DNA of 64,000 bases from Natronomonas gomsonensis (GTDB lineage: Archaea > Halobacteriota > Halobacteria > Halobacteriales > Haloarculaceae): assembly GCF_013391635.1 (NCBI RefSeq), contig NZ_JACAWU010000001.1, positions 930,001-994,000 on the forward strand, written 5' to 3'. Both the position numbers and the translations under genes were made by a program. Under the pieces are notes generated by a model. The model had not been told where the DNA came from. It saw only the letters and a program-made list of their open reading frames with translations, and did not search any database. This document shows positions 17,061 through 25,475 of this stretch, piece by piece. Every line of letters begins with the position of its first letter. Position 1 is the first letter of the stretch.

Positions 17061-18272
17061 ATGCAGGACATCGTCAACTCCGCGTTGGAGAACGCCGAGA
17101 AGGAGTCGCGGGACATGGACGCCGACCTGGACGGGGACGGCGACGAGTTCGGCGACCCGCGCATCGTCATCGTCGGTGCCGGTGGTGCCGGTAACAACAC
17201 CGTCAACCGACTGTACAACATCGGCGTCGACGGCGCCGACACCATCGCCATCAACACGGACAAACAGCACCTGCAGATGATTGAGGCCGACACGAAGATT
17301 CTCGTCGGCAAGTCCCTGACCAACGGGCTCGGTGCCGGTGGCGACCCATCGATGGGCGAACGCGCCACGGAGATGGCCCAGGGCACCATCAAGGAAGTCC
17401 TCGGCGAGGCGGACCTCGTGTTCGTGACCGCCGGCATGGGTGGCGGGACGGGTACCGGTGCGGCGCCGGTCGTCTCGAAAATCGCCAAAGAGCAGGGCGC
17501 AATCGTCGTGGGCATGGTCTCGACGCCGTTCAACGTCGAGCGAGCCCGGACGGTGAAAGCCGAGGAAGGCCTAGAGAAACTCCGCAACGAAGCGGACTCC
17601 ATCATCGTCCTCGACAACAACCGCCTGCTCGACTACGTTCCCAATCTCCCGATCGGCAAGGCGTTCTCGGTGATGGACCAGATTATCGCCGAGACGGTGA
17701 AGGGCATCAGCGAGACCATCACCCAGCCGTCGCTCATCAACCTCGACTACGCCGACATGACCTCGATAATGGGTCAGGGCGGCGTCGCGGTCATGTTGGT
17801 CGGCGAGACACAGGACAAGAACAAGACGAAGGAGGTGGTCAACGACGCGATGAATCACCCACTGCTGGACGTGGACTACCGTGGTGCGACCGGCGGACTG
17901 GTCCACATCACTGGTGGCCCCGACCTCACGCTGAAAGAGGCCGAGGGCATCGCCCAGAACATCACTGAACGTCTCGAGGCCAACGCGAACGTCATCTGGG
18001 GCGCGCGCATTCAGGACGAGTACAAAGGCAAGGTCCGCGTCATGGCCATCATGACGGGCGTCCAGTCGGCCCAGATTCTCGGCCCGACGACCCAGAAACA
18101 GGCCGACGCCTCCCGGCAGGCCATCGAAGGCGTCGACGAGGAAGGCGAGTTCGCCTCCTCGCCGCCCGAGCAGTCGGCCAACACCGGCAGCTCAAGCGGC
18201 TTCGGCATGGGCGAAACCGACGGCGGCCGCTCGGAAGTCGAGAAGAACAACGGACTTGACGTAATCCGATAA
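17061..18272 (+). CDS. ftsZ2: Cell division GTPase FtsZ2
   Basis: This tubulin-superfamily GTPase is one of the two haloarchaeal FtsZ proteins forming the mid-cell ring. The 403 residues carry the N-terminal [13 protein letters not shown] loop, the tubulin signature [10 protein letters not shown], the T7-type loop region (NLDYADM) and a C-terminal variable tail ending in NNGLDVIR, which may bind partners. The short acidic N-terminal extension and the cdrS neighbour identify it as FtsZ2 rather than FtsZ1. The gene runs into a T-rich stretch downstream and is convergent with ncsA. Confidence 0.96.
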   Translation: MQDIVNSALENAEKESRDMDADLDGDGDEFGDPRIVIVGAGGAGNNTVNRLYNIGVDGADTIAINTDKQHLQMIEADTKILVGKSLTNGLGAGGDPSMGERATEMAQGTIKEVLGEADLVFVTAGMGGGTGTGAAPVVSKIAKEQGAIVVGMVSTPFNVERARTVKAEEGLEKLRNEADSIIVLDNNRLLDYVPNLPIGKAFSVMDQIIAETVKGISETITQPSLINLDYADMTSIMGQGGVAVMLVGETQDKNKTKEVVNDAMNHPLLDVDYRGATGGLVHITGGPDLTLKEAEGIAQNITERLEANANVIWGARIQDEYKGKVRVMAIMTGVQSAQILGPTTQKQADASRQAIEGVDEEGEFASSPPEQSANTGSSSGFGMGETDGGRSEVEKNNGLDVIR

Positions 18273-18275
18273 GTC

Positions 18276-18298
18276 TGAAATTTTAAACGTTATTTTTC
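18276..18298 (+). terminator. T-rich terminator after ftsZ2
   Basis: Directly after the ftsZ2 stop the sequence reads GAAATTTTAAACGTTATTTTT, ending in a run of five T. Archaeal termination often occurs at such T tracts without a strong hairpin. The region up to the ncsA end (convergent) holds nothing else recognised. Confidence 0.5.
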
Positions 18299-18418
18299 GC
18301 TGCAGTACGGCGATTCGAGTGCCAACTGTCGTAGTATTTCATCTGACTATTTCTGCGTAAAACACGATGTATGACGCTCGGCTGACGGTGTCTCGAAACG
18401 GTCGAACGGGACATCGGG

Positions 18419-19402
18419 TCAGTCGTCGCTGGGTAACTCGCCGCCGACAGCGTCGACCAACTCGCACTTCCGGCAGACCGCGTTGTTCGTCGGCGCGCCA
18501 CAGCGGTCACACTCTCCGCGTGGCTCGTCGTCGCCGCCGCGGTAGGCCTCCGCTGCGAGCCGAGCCAGTTCCTCGTAGCCGGACATGATGGAGTGTCGCG
18601 TCCCGGGGTGGTCGGCTTCGAGGTCGTAGAGGTACTGCTGGATTTCCCCGCGGTAGGCCTCGCTGGCGTGGGGACACTCCGCCATGTGACTCGGGAGGTC
18701 CGCGAGGTGGGCGTACAGCGCGACCTCCTTCTCGGGGATGTCTCGCAGCGGTTTGGCGCGAGGGACGAAGGGGTCGTCGTCGACCTCCCGGTCGTCGAAG
18801 CTCCCCAGCGAGGCGTCGAAGTGTTGGGCCATCTGGGCCACGTCGCCGGAGAGCCAGTTCATCATCGCCGTCTGGGCCTCGTCGTCGAGGTTGTGGCCGG
18901 TCAGGAGTTTGTCGGCGCCGTACTCCTCGGCGTACTGGGAGAGGGCGTCCCGACGGAACACCCCACAGTACGCACAGGGTGCCATGTTCAGGGGGTCCTC
19001 GGCGGCCACGTCGTCCATCTCCAGACCGTATTCGTCGGCGTAGGAGACGACCTCGTGTTCGATGTCGAGGTCCTCGGTGAGTTCGAGACAGGCGTCGAGT
19101 GAGGCGTCGCGGTAGCCCTCGATGCCCTCGTGGATGGTGAGTGCGACCAACTCGACGCGGGGGTCGGCGGCGAAGGTGTCGTGGAGGATGTGGGTGAGGA
19201 CGACGCTGTCCTTCCCACCGGAGAGGCCGATGAGCCACGTTTCGGGGTCCTCCGGCGTGGCGTCGTCGGACAGCAGATTGTCCTCCCGAATCCGCTTGCG
19301 GACGCGTGAGTCGACCGACCGCCGGAAGTGGGCCTCACACATGTGTAGCCCCGAGTAGGCGGCGTGCATCACCGCGTCCTCGCCGCACTTGTCGCACTCC
19401 AT
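18419..19402 (-). CDS. ncsA: tRNA 2-thiolation enzyme NcsA (TtuA/Ncs6 family)
   Basis: NcsA adenylates and thiolates the wobble uridine of certain tRNAs, using a SAMP-type sulfur carrier in haloarchaea. The 327-residue protein has an N-terminal zinc finger (CDKCGEDA, CEAH), the PP-loop SGGKDS at 61-66, the catalytic cysteine motif PCAYCG, GHNLDDEAQT, and a C-terminal zinc ribbon (CDRCGAP, CRKCE). The ATG at 19402 (MECDKCG) is the family start. The ncsA-ftsZ2-cdrS order is the same as in Haloferax. Confidence 0.93.
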   Translation of the reverse strand: MECDKCGEDAVMHAAYSGLHMCEAHFRRSVDSRVRKRIREDNLLSDDATPEDPETWLIGLSGGKDSVVLTHILHDTFAADPRVELVALTIHEGIEGYRDASLDACLELTEDLDIEHEVVSYADEYGLEMDDVAAEDPLNMAPCAYCGVFRRDALSQYAEEYGADKLLTGHNLDDEAQTAMMNWLSGDVAQMAQHFDASLGSFDDREVDDDPFVPRAKPLRDIPEKEVALYAHLADLPSHMAECPHASEAYRGEIQQYLYDLEADHPGTRHSIMSGYEELARLAAEAYRGGDDEPRGECDRCGAPTNNAVCRKCELVDAVGGELPSDD

Positions 19403-19491
19403 TACTGGTGGCTTGCCGGTTCGGCGGGATACCGGTTTCGCCTCGGCGCGACAACCGAACCGGCTTAGTCGAGCGCGGGTCACCGCCGCGT

Positions 19492-19947
19492 ATGACCGAA
19501 TCCCTCCGGACGCGGTTGGCTCGTCTGAAGTTCAACCTGTTTCCCGCCTACCGATTCGGCGGCGGCCGGGTAACGTACGTCCGCCGCGACTGGCAGGAAA
19601 TCCACGTCGAGGTGCCGCTGTCGTGGCGGACGCGCAACTACGTCGGCACGATTTTCGGCGGGAGTCTCTATGCCGCCGTCGACCCCATCTACATGATGAT
19701 GCTGATTCAGACGCTCGGCGAGGAGTTTACCGTCTGGGACACCGAGGCAGAAATCGACTTCCAGAAACCGGGCGAATCGACGCTGTCGGCGGAGATGATG
19801 ATTCCGGATTCGGAACTCGAAACGCTCCGGGCACTCGACCCCGAGGAGTCGACCAACCGGACCTACGAGGTCGACCTCGTCGACGAGGACGGAACGGTCC
19901 ACGCCACCGTCGAGAAGACGCTGTACGTTCGTCGCGACGACCAGTAA
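19492..19947 (+). CDS. DUF4442 hotdog-fold thioesterase-like protein
   Basis: The 151-residue protein is a single hotdog domain of the DUF4442 type, with the central helix motif RNYVGTIFGGSLYAAVDPIYMMML and strands TEAEIDFQKPGES and TYEVDLVDEDGTVHA. Relatives are acyl-CoA thioesterases or acyl-CoA-binding proteins. It is divergent from ncsA and starts 89 nt away. A promoter in that gap is expected but no clear TATA box was noted. Confidence 0.8.
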   Translation: MTESLRTRLARLKFNLFPAYRFGGGRVTYVRRDWQEIHVEVPLSWRTRNYVGTIFGGSLYAAVDPIYMMMLIQTLGEEFTVWDTEAEIDFQKPGESTLSAEMMIPDSELETLRALDPEESTNRTYEVDLVDEDGTVHATVEKTLYVRRDDQ

Positions 19948-19980
19948 CCGTTTTCGGCGCAGGGGGCCTACGGCCGACCG

Positions 19981-20640
19981 ATGAGTCTCAGCCGCGAGGC
20001 CGCCGTCGCCCGCCTGCGCGACATCGTCGAGACGGTCCGGTCCGACCCCATGCCCGTCCCCGTTCGGGAGGTGTGGGTGTTCGGCGATGTCGTGTTGGGG
20101 GTGGACCCCGTCGAGCGCCTCGACGTGTATCTGACGAAGGATTTGTTGTTCAAGGACGCGCCCGACCGGGAGGAAGAATTCGAAAAACGCCTCGGCGTCT
20201 CCGGCGTCGGCAAGACGGTGTCGGCGGCGTGGGCCGACGAACACCCCGAGTACGTCCGGGCGAACGCCAACGGCCACGTCGCCCCCGAGAAGTGTCTGGC
20301 TGCACACCTACTCGAGGACGAACCAGTCCACCTCGAGGTCTGCAACACCGGCTTCGAGCGCAACGTCACCCAGCGGCTCAAGGGCGCCCGCGCGCGAGAG
20401 GACTACACCCAACTGCTCGACCCGCGGGCGGCGTGTCTGTGGGTCGACGACGACGAGGGTGGGCAGGTCAGCGAGGAGGCGTTCCGGAAGTTGGAAGCGG
20501 GGGAGTTCGTCTTCCCGACGCTGTCGGCATCCCTAGAAATGCTCGGCCTCGAGGAGTCGGAGGCCGAGGCGGCGGCCGAGGAACTCCGGGCCTATCAGGC
20601 GTCCCAGGAGGGCGTCACGGTTCGCGGCGACGTGGTCTGA
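19981..20640 (+). CDS. Conserved haloarchaeal protein of unknown function
   Basis: The 219-residue soluble protein has a conserved-looking segment VREVWVFGDVVLGVDPVERLDVY that resembles the start of a nucleotidyltransferase-like or kinase-like fold, but no catalytic motif can be confirmed. The rest is mixed alpha/beta with a helical acidic C-terminal part (EESEAEAAAEELRAYQ). It follows the DUF4442 gene by 33 nt on the same strand and may share its transcript. It is not recognised by function. Confidence 0.75.
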   Translation: MSLSREAAVARLRDIVETVRSDPMPVPVREVWVFGDVVLGVDPVERLDVYLTKDLLFKDAPDREEEFEKRLGVSGVGKTVSAAWADEHPEYVRANANGHVAPEKCLAAHLLEDEPVHLEVCNTGFERNVTQRLKGARAREDYTQLLDPRAACLWVDDDEGGQVSEEAFRKLEAGEFVFPTLSASLEMLGLEESEAEAAAEELRAYQASQEGVTVRGDVV

Positions 20641-20838
20641 GACGGCACCGCCGCTCGGCGACGAGCAGTAAAGGAGAAGCGATTCGTGCGGAACTTACGG
20701 AGAATCAAGGAGAAAGCCCCGTGCTTTAGAACGGGGATGAATCCGACAATTCCGGCACCAACCACTTCTCGATGGTAGTGCCGGATATTCCACGCTCGAG
20801 CCCACACCTTCATGTAACTTCATCGACATAGGTTACGT

Positions 20839-22125
20839 ATGGTGAACAAGGTTGTCACACGCACCTATACTGCTTCCATACGGAATCAGTCACGGGTGCA
20901 GGATGACCTTGATTCGCTCGGGTTCTCGGCATCGAAACTTTGGAACGTCGGACGGTGGGTCTGCGACCGCGTGTGGTCTGAGATAGGCCATATCCCCGGT
21001 CACAACGAACTCACCGCGTACCTGAAGTCGCACGAACGCTATGATGACCTGCATTCGCAGTCAAGTCAGCGAGTCCTTCAAGAACTCGCTGAGGCGTTCA
21101 ACGGCTGGTACGGCAAACGACGCAACGGAGATACGAGAGCGAACCCGCCAAAGTACCGCAAACACGGCGACGAACACCCGCGAAGCACGGTCACGTTCAA
21201 AGCCGCTGGCTTTAAACTCGATAGCAAGTACGAGAGAGTCCGACTCAGCGAAGGGCCGAACCTCAAAGACTACTGGTCGGATTTCATTCTCTGTGAGTAT
21301 CAGACCAGACCTGACGTTGACCTCTCAACCGTAGAGAGTGTTCAACAGGTTCGGGCGGTCTGGACTGGTGACGAGTGGGAGTTGCACTTCGTCTGCAAAG
21401 TCGAAATCGAGGTTGCTGAATCACCCGGTGAAAAGACGATGGGTGTTGACCTCGGAGTCAACAACTTCGCCGCGCTCGCCTACGAAGATGGTCACAGCGA
21501 ACTCTACCCGTTGAACTGTCTGAAGCAGGACGACTACTACTTCAGCAAGCGGATTGCTCGCTGTGACGATTCGGACTCTGAGCAAGCCACACGGTTGAAC
21601 CAGAAGAAGTCGGCTCGCCGCACCCACTACTTCCACACACTCTCCAAACACATCGTTCAACGATGTGTTGATGAGAGAGTTGGAACCATCGTGGTTGGCA
21701 ACCTCTCCGGCATCCGTGAGGACGAGGAGAACGGCGAGTCAAAGAACTGGGGCAGGCACGGCAACCTTGACCTGCACTCGTGGGCGTTCGACCGATTCAC
21801 AAACCTCCTCACGTACAAAGCCGAGATGGAAGGCATCATGGTTGAACGGGTATCTGAGCGTGATACGTCGAAGGCGTGTTCGTGTTGTGGTCGGAAGCGC
21901 AAGGGGAACCGCGTGGAGCGCGGACTGTACGTCTGCGATGAGTGTGGGACGGTGGCGAATGCAGACGTGAACGGCGCTGAGAATATTCGACAGAAAGTAT
22001 CTCCGAGTCCTGCCACGGATGGCGGTGATAGGAGTAACGGCTGGTTGGCACAGCCATCGACGTTCCTGTTTGACAAGGAAACTGGTGCGTTCGCACCTCA
22101 AGAACAGGTCCGTCGTAAACCATAA
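20839..22125 (+). CDS. tnpB: TnpB, RNA-guided nuclease of the IS605 family
   Basis: The 428-residue protein has the OrfB helical N-terminal domain, a RuvC-like core with GVDLGVNN (first Asp), a late NADVNGAEN (last Asp), and the inserted zinc finger CSCCGRKRKGNR...CDEC. At the RuvC-II position, where TnpB enzymes usually have Glu, the sequence is VVGNLSGIRED, so the catalytic acid there is unclear. TnpB proteins are nucleases guided by an omega RNA read from the element's right end. The gene is encoded within a tnpA-less element. Confidence 0.9.
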   Translation: MVNKVVTRTYTASIRNQSRVQDDLDSLGFSASKLWNVGRWVCDRVWSEIGHIPGHNELTAYLKSHERYDDLHSQSSQRVLQELAEAFNGWYGKRRNGDTRANPPKYRKHGDEHPRSTVTFKAAGFKLDSKYERVRLSEGPNLKDYWSDFILCEYQTRPDVDLSTVESVQQVRAVWTGDEWELHFVCKVEIEVAESPGEKTMGVDLGVNNFAALAYEDGHSELYPLNCLKQDDYYFSKRIARCDDSDSEQATRLNQKKSARRTHYFHTLSKHIVQRCVDERVGTIVVGNLSGIREDEENGESKNWGRHGNLDLHSWAFDRFTNLLTYKAEMEGIMVERVSERDTSKACSCCGRKRKGNRVERGLYVCDECGTVANADVNGAENIRQKVSPSPATDGGDRSNGWLAQPSTFLFDKETGAFAPQEQVRRKP

Positions 22126-22129
22126 TATC

Positions 22130-22177
22130 CCAAACGCGGTCGGGAATCCTCGCCCTTCAGGGCGGGGAGGATGTCAA
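22130..22177 (+). ncRNA. Right end of the tnpB element, predicted omega-RNA 3' part
   Basis: In IS605-type elements the guide (omega) RNA is produced from the 3' end of tnpB through the right end of the element, its guide being the flanking host DNA. Here this segment contains the hairpin CGCCCTTCAGGGCG and the terminal GGGGAGGATGTCAA. The predicted guide would then start at CGGAGGTCC just outside. Inferred by homology of layout; extent not determined. Confidence 0.45.
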
Positions 22178-22314
22178 CGGAGGTCCGGGACGAGGGGTGC
22201 GTCTACCTCACCGGCGTCGTAGCGCTTCTCGCGGCCGCCGTCGGCGACGATGGCGTCCGTGGTTTCCTCGGTGGGCATAACGGGAACGATGGGCTCGATC
22301 TCGTCTCGGGTCAT
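22174..22314 (-). CDS. 46-residue small protein, its 3' end bordering the IS insertion
   Basis: On the minus strand an ATG at 22314 opens a frame of 46 acidic residues (starting MTRDEIEPIVPVMPTEETTD) that ends at a TGA supplied by the right end of the tnpB element. Joining the host flanks at the TTAC target gives the same residues followed by TAA, so the insertion appears to have replaced one stop codon with another and left the protein intact. A TATA-like TTTAAGA lies around 22341-22347. No function is known; the composition and codon use fit a real haloarchaeal small protein. Confidence 0.5.
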   Translation of the reverse strand: MTRDEIEPIVPVMPTEETTDAIVADGGREKRYDAGEVDAPLVPDLR

Positions 22315-22403
22315 CTACTACCACCCACATCCTACATGGTCTTAAACGTTAATGATTGTTAGTCAAGATTGCGGCAAGTACTGCCGCGCCGTCATCCCAA
22401 CCC

Positions 22404-22410
22404 TTATATT
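22404..22410 (+). promoter_or_regulatory. TATA box of the MinD-like gene
   Basis: TTATATT lies 25-31 nt upstream of the ATG at 22435, the spacing expected for a leaderless haloarchaeal transcript. It supports the chosen start of the MinD-like gene. Confidence 0.6.
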
Positions 22411-22434
22411 CGAAACCGAGGCAGTCGAACGCAA

Positions 22435-23199
22435 ATGGTCGAGGCGTTCGCCGTCGCATCGGGCAAAGGCGGCACGGGCAAGACGACGAGCACGCTCGCA
22501 CTCGGGATGGCGCTGGCCGACTCCTACGACGTGACCGTCGTCGACGCCGACACGGGGATGGCGAACCTGCTGTTTCACGCCGGCCTCGCAGACGTGGAGA
22601 CGACACTTCACGACGTACTCGTCGAGGGCGGCGCGCCGGTCGAGGACGCAACCTACGAGCGCTTCGGGATGTCCGTCGTTCCGTGTGGCACCTCGCTTGC
22701 GGCCTTCGAGGCGGCCGACCCCGAACGGCTCCGGGACGCCGTCGCCGACCTCGCGGCCGACACCGACGTGCTGCTACTGGACTCGCCGGCGACGCTGGCT
22801 TCGAAGAGCGCCGTCCTGCCCATCGTGCTGGCCGACCGGGTCGTCGTCGTTCTCAACCCGACCATCCCCGCAATCTCGGACGGTCTGAAGGTCCAGGAGT
22901 ACGCGCTGTCCTACGGGTCGGACATCGCGGGCACGCTGTTCAATCGCGTCGAAGGCGACATCGGCGACGTGGCCGCGAAGGCCGACCGCTACTTCGAGGG
23001 GCCGCTGTTGGCGTCGGTTCCCGAGACCGACGCCGCCGGTGAGGCCCGCGCCGCCGGCGAACCGCTGTTAGCCCACGCCCCCGACTCGGCGGCCGCCGCG
23101 GCTTTCCGGGAGGCGGCGGCGTCGCTTGACCCCGCCGACGGTGACTCCGGGGCCGTCGCCGACCGGTTCCGGACGGCAGTCATTCCCGACCCGCCATGA
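22435..23199 (+). CDS. MinD/ParA-like P-loop ATPase
   Basis: The 254-residue protein has the deviant Walker A motif GKGGTGKTT at 10-18, DADTGMANL (switch region) and a LLLDSPATL Walker B-like segment, all as in MinD and ParA. Haloarchaea carry several MinD paralogues, some placing chemotaxis and motility structures. The last part is alanine-rich, and a clear MinD membrane-targeting helix was not recognised. The stop overlaps the ATG of the next gene by 4 nt, so the two probably work together. Confidence 0.88.
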   Translation: MVEAFAVASGKGGTGKTTSTLALGMALADSYDVTVVDADTGMANLLFHAGLADVETTLHDVLVEGGAPVEDATYERFGMSVVPCGTSLAAFEAADPERLRDAVADLAADTDVLLLDSPATLASKSAVLPIVLADRVVVVLNPTIPAISDGLKVQEYALSYGSDIAGTLFNRVEGDIGDVAAKADRYFEGPLLASVPETDAAGEARAAGEPLLAHAPDSAAAAAFREAAASLDPADGDSGAVADRFRTAVIPDPP

Positions 23200-23720
23200 T
23201 TCCGGACGGCGAGTTGCTCCGCTCGCGGGTCGTCACCGACCTCGCCGCCGTCCTCGAAGACGCCCTCGACCGCCGTCTCGACGGCTACGCGGTGGTCGAA
23301 CCACGGGAGGCACTCCTCGCCGACGCCGACGACGGCGGCATCATCACCTTCGAGGACGGCGTCCCCAACCTCGCCTACCACGCCGGCTCGGACCGCGGCG
23401 GCCCGCCCGCCTTGGCCGCCATCGGGGCCGGCCCCTACCGATTAGAGCTGTACGGCCTCGACGCCGACGACCTCCGGGCTGCCCACGAGAACGACGACCT
23501 TCGCGTGCCACCGGGGATGGCCGCCGAGCGCCTGGCCGGCGACGCCGCCCTCGCAGAGCGGACCCGACGCCTCGCCGGAACCGACCACGAGGACGACCGC
23601 GACGCTCTCGAGGCGTTCCTCGACGACGAGGCGGCCATCGAGAAACTCCGAGAGAACGCCCGGACGGAAGCCAGAGCCCGCGCCGAGGAGTGGGGCTTCG
23701 AGGACGCGGTTCCCGAGTGA
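23196..23720 (+). CDS. Conserved haloarchaeal protein translationally coupled to the MinD-like ATPase
   Basis: The 174-residue acidic protein has a central segment (GIITFEDGVPNLAYHAGSDRGG and LAAIGAGPYRLELYGLD) and a charged helical C terminus. No known family function could be assigned. The ATGA overlap with the MinD-like gene suggests that it is its partner, perhaps a regulator or cargo adaptor; that is inference from context. Confidence 0.75.
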   Translation: MIPDGELLRSRVVTDLAAVLEDALDRRLDGYAVVEPREALLADADDGGIITFEDGVPNLAYHAGSDRGGPPALAAIGAGPYRLELYGLDADDLRAAHENDDLRVPPGMAAERLAGDAALAERTRRLAGTDHEDDRDALEAFLDDEAAIEKLRENARTEARARAEEWGFEDAVPE

Positions 23721-23839
23721 CGGTGCCCGTCGTCCCCTCGGCCTCCACGGGGAATTGTTCCGGGAGGGTAGCGCTACTGCCGGAGCAACGACCCAGCGTC
23801 GCCCCCACGCTTTACCTCGTGGACATCGTCGGGTAGTCC

Positions 23840-25153
23840 ATGGACAGCAAACGGTTCCTCTTCGTCTCGCTGGACGCCGCCCTCATCGGGGACGTGGCGT
23901 GGCAGGTCTCACGGGAGGGCCACGACGTGAAGTACTACATCGAGGCGGAGAGTGACAAGGAGATAGCCGACGGGTTCGTCCCGAAGACCGACGACTGGGA
24001 GGCGGAACTCGAGTGGGCAGACGTAATCGTCTTCGACGACATCTGGGTCGGCTCCGAGGTTGGGACGGGGAAACTCGCCGAGGACCTTCGGGAGGATGGC
24101 CACGCCGTCGTCGGCGGGACGCCGAACACCGACCGGTTGGAGGAAGACCGCGGCTACGCGATGGAGGTACTCGAAGACCACGACGTCACCACCCTCGACC
24201 ATCGGGAGTTCTCGGATTTCGGCGCCGCCATCGACTACGTCAACGAAAATCCCGCGCCTTACGTCATCAAACCGCTCGGGGAGGTCCAGAACGTCAAACG
24301 GCTGGTGTACGTCGGCCGCGAGGACGACGGCAGCGACGTCGTCGACGTGCTTCGGGCCTACGAGAAGGCGTGGGGCCACCGGATGAAGGGGTTCCAACTC
24401 CAGCGCCGCGTCGAGGGCGTCGAGGTCGCAGTCTGTGGATTCTTCAACGGCAACGAGTTCGTCGAACCAATCAACTTCAACTTCGAGCACAAGAAACTGT
24501 TTCCGGGCAACATCGGCCCCTCGACCGGCGAGATGGGGACCTCGATGTTCTGGGCGGACCCGAACGACCTCTTCGAGCGGACGCTCGGGAAACTCGCCGA
24601 CTTCCTCGCCGAGGAGGGGTACGTCGGCAGCATCGACCTCAACTGTATCGTCAACGACAACGGCGTCTACCCGCTGGAGTTCACCCCCCGGTTCGGCTAT
24701 CCCACCATCACGTTACAGGAGGAGTCCTTCGAATCTCCCACCGGACAGTTCTTCTACGACCTCGCACGCGGCGAGGACCCGAACCTGCAGGTCCACCAGG
24801 GGTATCAGGTCGCCGTCCGGGTCGTCCTGCCGCCGTTCCCGTTCGACGACGAGAAAACCTACGACGAGAACTCACGGAACGCGGCGGTCGTCTTCGACAC
24901 CGACAGTCGCGAGGGAATCCACATCGAAGACGCGAAGAACGTCGACGGCCAGTGGCGCGCCGCCGGCGAGTCCGGGATGCCGCTGGTCGTCACCGGGAAG
25001 GGCGAGACGATGGGTGCCGCCCGCGAACAGGCCTACGGCCGCATCGACGACATCGTCATCCCGAACCTCTACTACCGCGACGACATCGGCGAGCGCTGGA
25101 TAGACGGCGACGGCGACCGCCTGCTGTCGTGGGGGTATCTCGGTCCGGCGTGA
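23840..25153 (+). CDS. PurD-like (GARS family) ATP-grasp protein
   Basis: The 437-residue protein has the domain order of phosphoribosylamine-glycine ligase: an N-terminal Rossmann-like part, an ATP-grasp core (PYVIKPLGEVQNVKRLVYVG, VAVCGFFNG, EFTPRFGYP) and a C-terminal GARS_C-like part with VVTGKGETMGAAREQAYG. The core differs enough from standard PurD (for example the GEVQN loop) that it may be a paralogue ligating another carboxylate and amine. No purine genes are near. It stands alone, starting 119 nt after the MinD partner gene. Confidence 0.8.
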   Translation: MDSKRFLFVSLDAALIGDVAWQVSREGHDVKYYIEAESDKEIADGFVPKTDDWEAELEWADVIVFDDIWVGSEVGTGKLAEDLREDGHAVVGGTPNTDRLEEDRGYAMEVLEDHDVTTLDHREFSDFGAAIDYVNENPAPYVIKPLGEVQNVKRLVYVGREDDGSDVVDVLRAYEKAWGHRMKGFQLQRRVEGVEVAVCGFFNGNEFVEPINFNFEHKKLFPGNIGPSTGEMGTSMFWADPNDLFERTLGKLADFLAEEGYVGSIDLNCIVNDNGVYPLEFTPRFGYPTITLQEESFESPTGQFFYDLARGEDPNLQVHQGYQVAVRVVLPPFPFDDEKTYDENSRNAAVVFDTDSREGIHIEDAKNVDGQWRAAGESGMPLVVTGKGETMGAAREQAYGRIDDIVIPNLYYRDDIGERWIDGDGDRLLSWGYLGPA

Positions 25154-25226
25154 CGCCCTGTCAGCCGCTCTCAATGGGTGGGATTCGGCGGGCCGCTTTT
25201 CCGCTCGCACACGCTATTTTCACGTG

Positions 25227-25469
25227 ATGCTCGACCGCTACGAGTGGGTTCTCGTCGGTATCCCGATAGCGCTCCTCGCCGGTGCCGTCGTGAGCCTCCA
25301 TCCCAGCGTTGCGCTTTCCCACGGCCTCGCCGGCGGCAGCCTCCTCTCGTCGGTGCTGCTGTACGACGCGCTGTTCAGGAACCCACCGGTCGACCCCGGC
25401 GCCGCCGAGGCCGCCGCGACGGCAGGCGTCGGCATCGGGTGGGTGCTGACGCTTCTGGCGTTACTGTGA
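25227..25469 (+). CDS. Small two-span membrane protein
   Basis: An 80-residue hydrophobic protein with two or three membrane segments (WVLVGIPIALLAGAVVSLH and a C-terminal AATAGVGIGWVLTLLALL). A GTG one codon earlier is also possible. It follows the PurD-like gene by 73 nt and is convergent with the stress-protein gene. No known domain. Confidence 0.65.
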   Translation: MLDRYEWVLVGIPIALLAGAVVSLHPSVALSHGLAGGSLLSSVLLYDALFRNPPVDPGAAEAAATAGVGIGWVLTLLALL

Positions 25470-25475
25470 GGTCGG

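Larger units (their letters stand above)
20699..22177 (+). mobile_element. IS200/IS605-type (IS1341-like) element carrying only tnpB
   Basis: The element has no terminal inverted repeats but subterminal hairpins. On the left, CCCCGT/ACGGGG arms lie around 20718-20737 and a second hairpin TCCGGCAC/GTGCCGGA at 20751-20758 and 20778-20785. On the right, CGCCCTTCAGGGCG occurs within the GAATCC...GGATGTCAA end near 22144-22177. The flanking TTAC at 20695-20698 fits the target tetranucleotide of this group. Only tnpB is present, with no Y1 transposase tnpA, so movement would need a partner in trans. Exact ends are inferred from typical haloarchaeal copies. Confidence 0.75.

Noticed and set aside
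22183..22314. The 46-residue frame as a gene disrupted by the IS element
   Set aside because: Joining the flanks at the TTAC target gives a stop at the same place, so the element seems not to truncate it; it is listed as an intact small gene with modest confidence.
23840..25153. Simple call as canonical purD
   Set aside because: The core loops differ from standard PurD and no purine genes are near, so only a GARS-family label is used.
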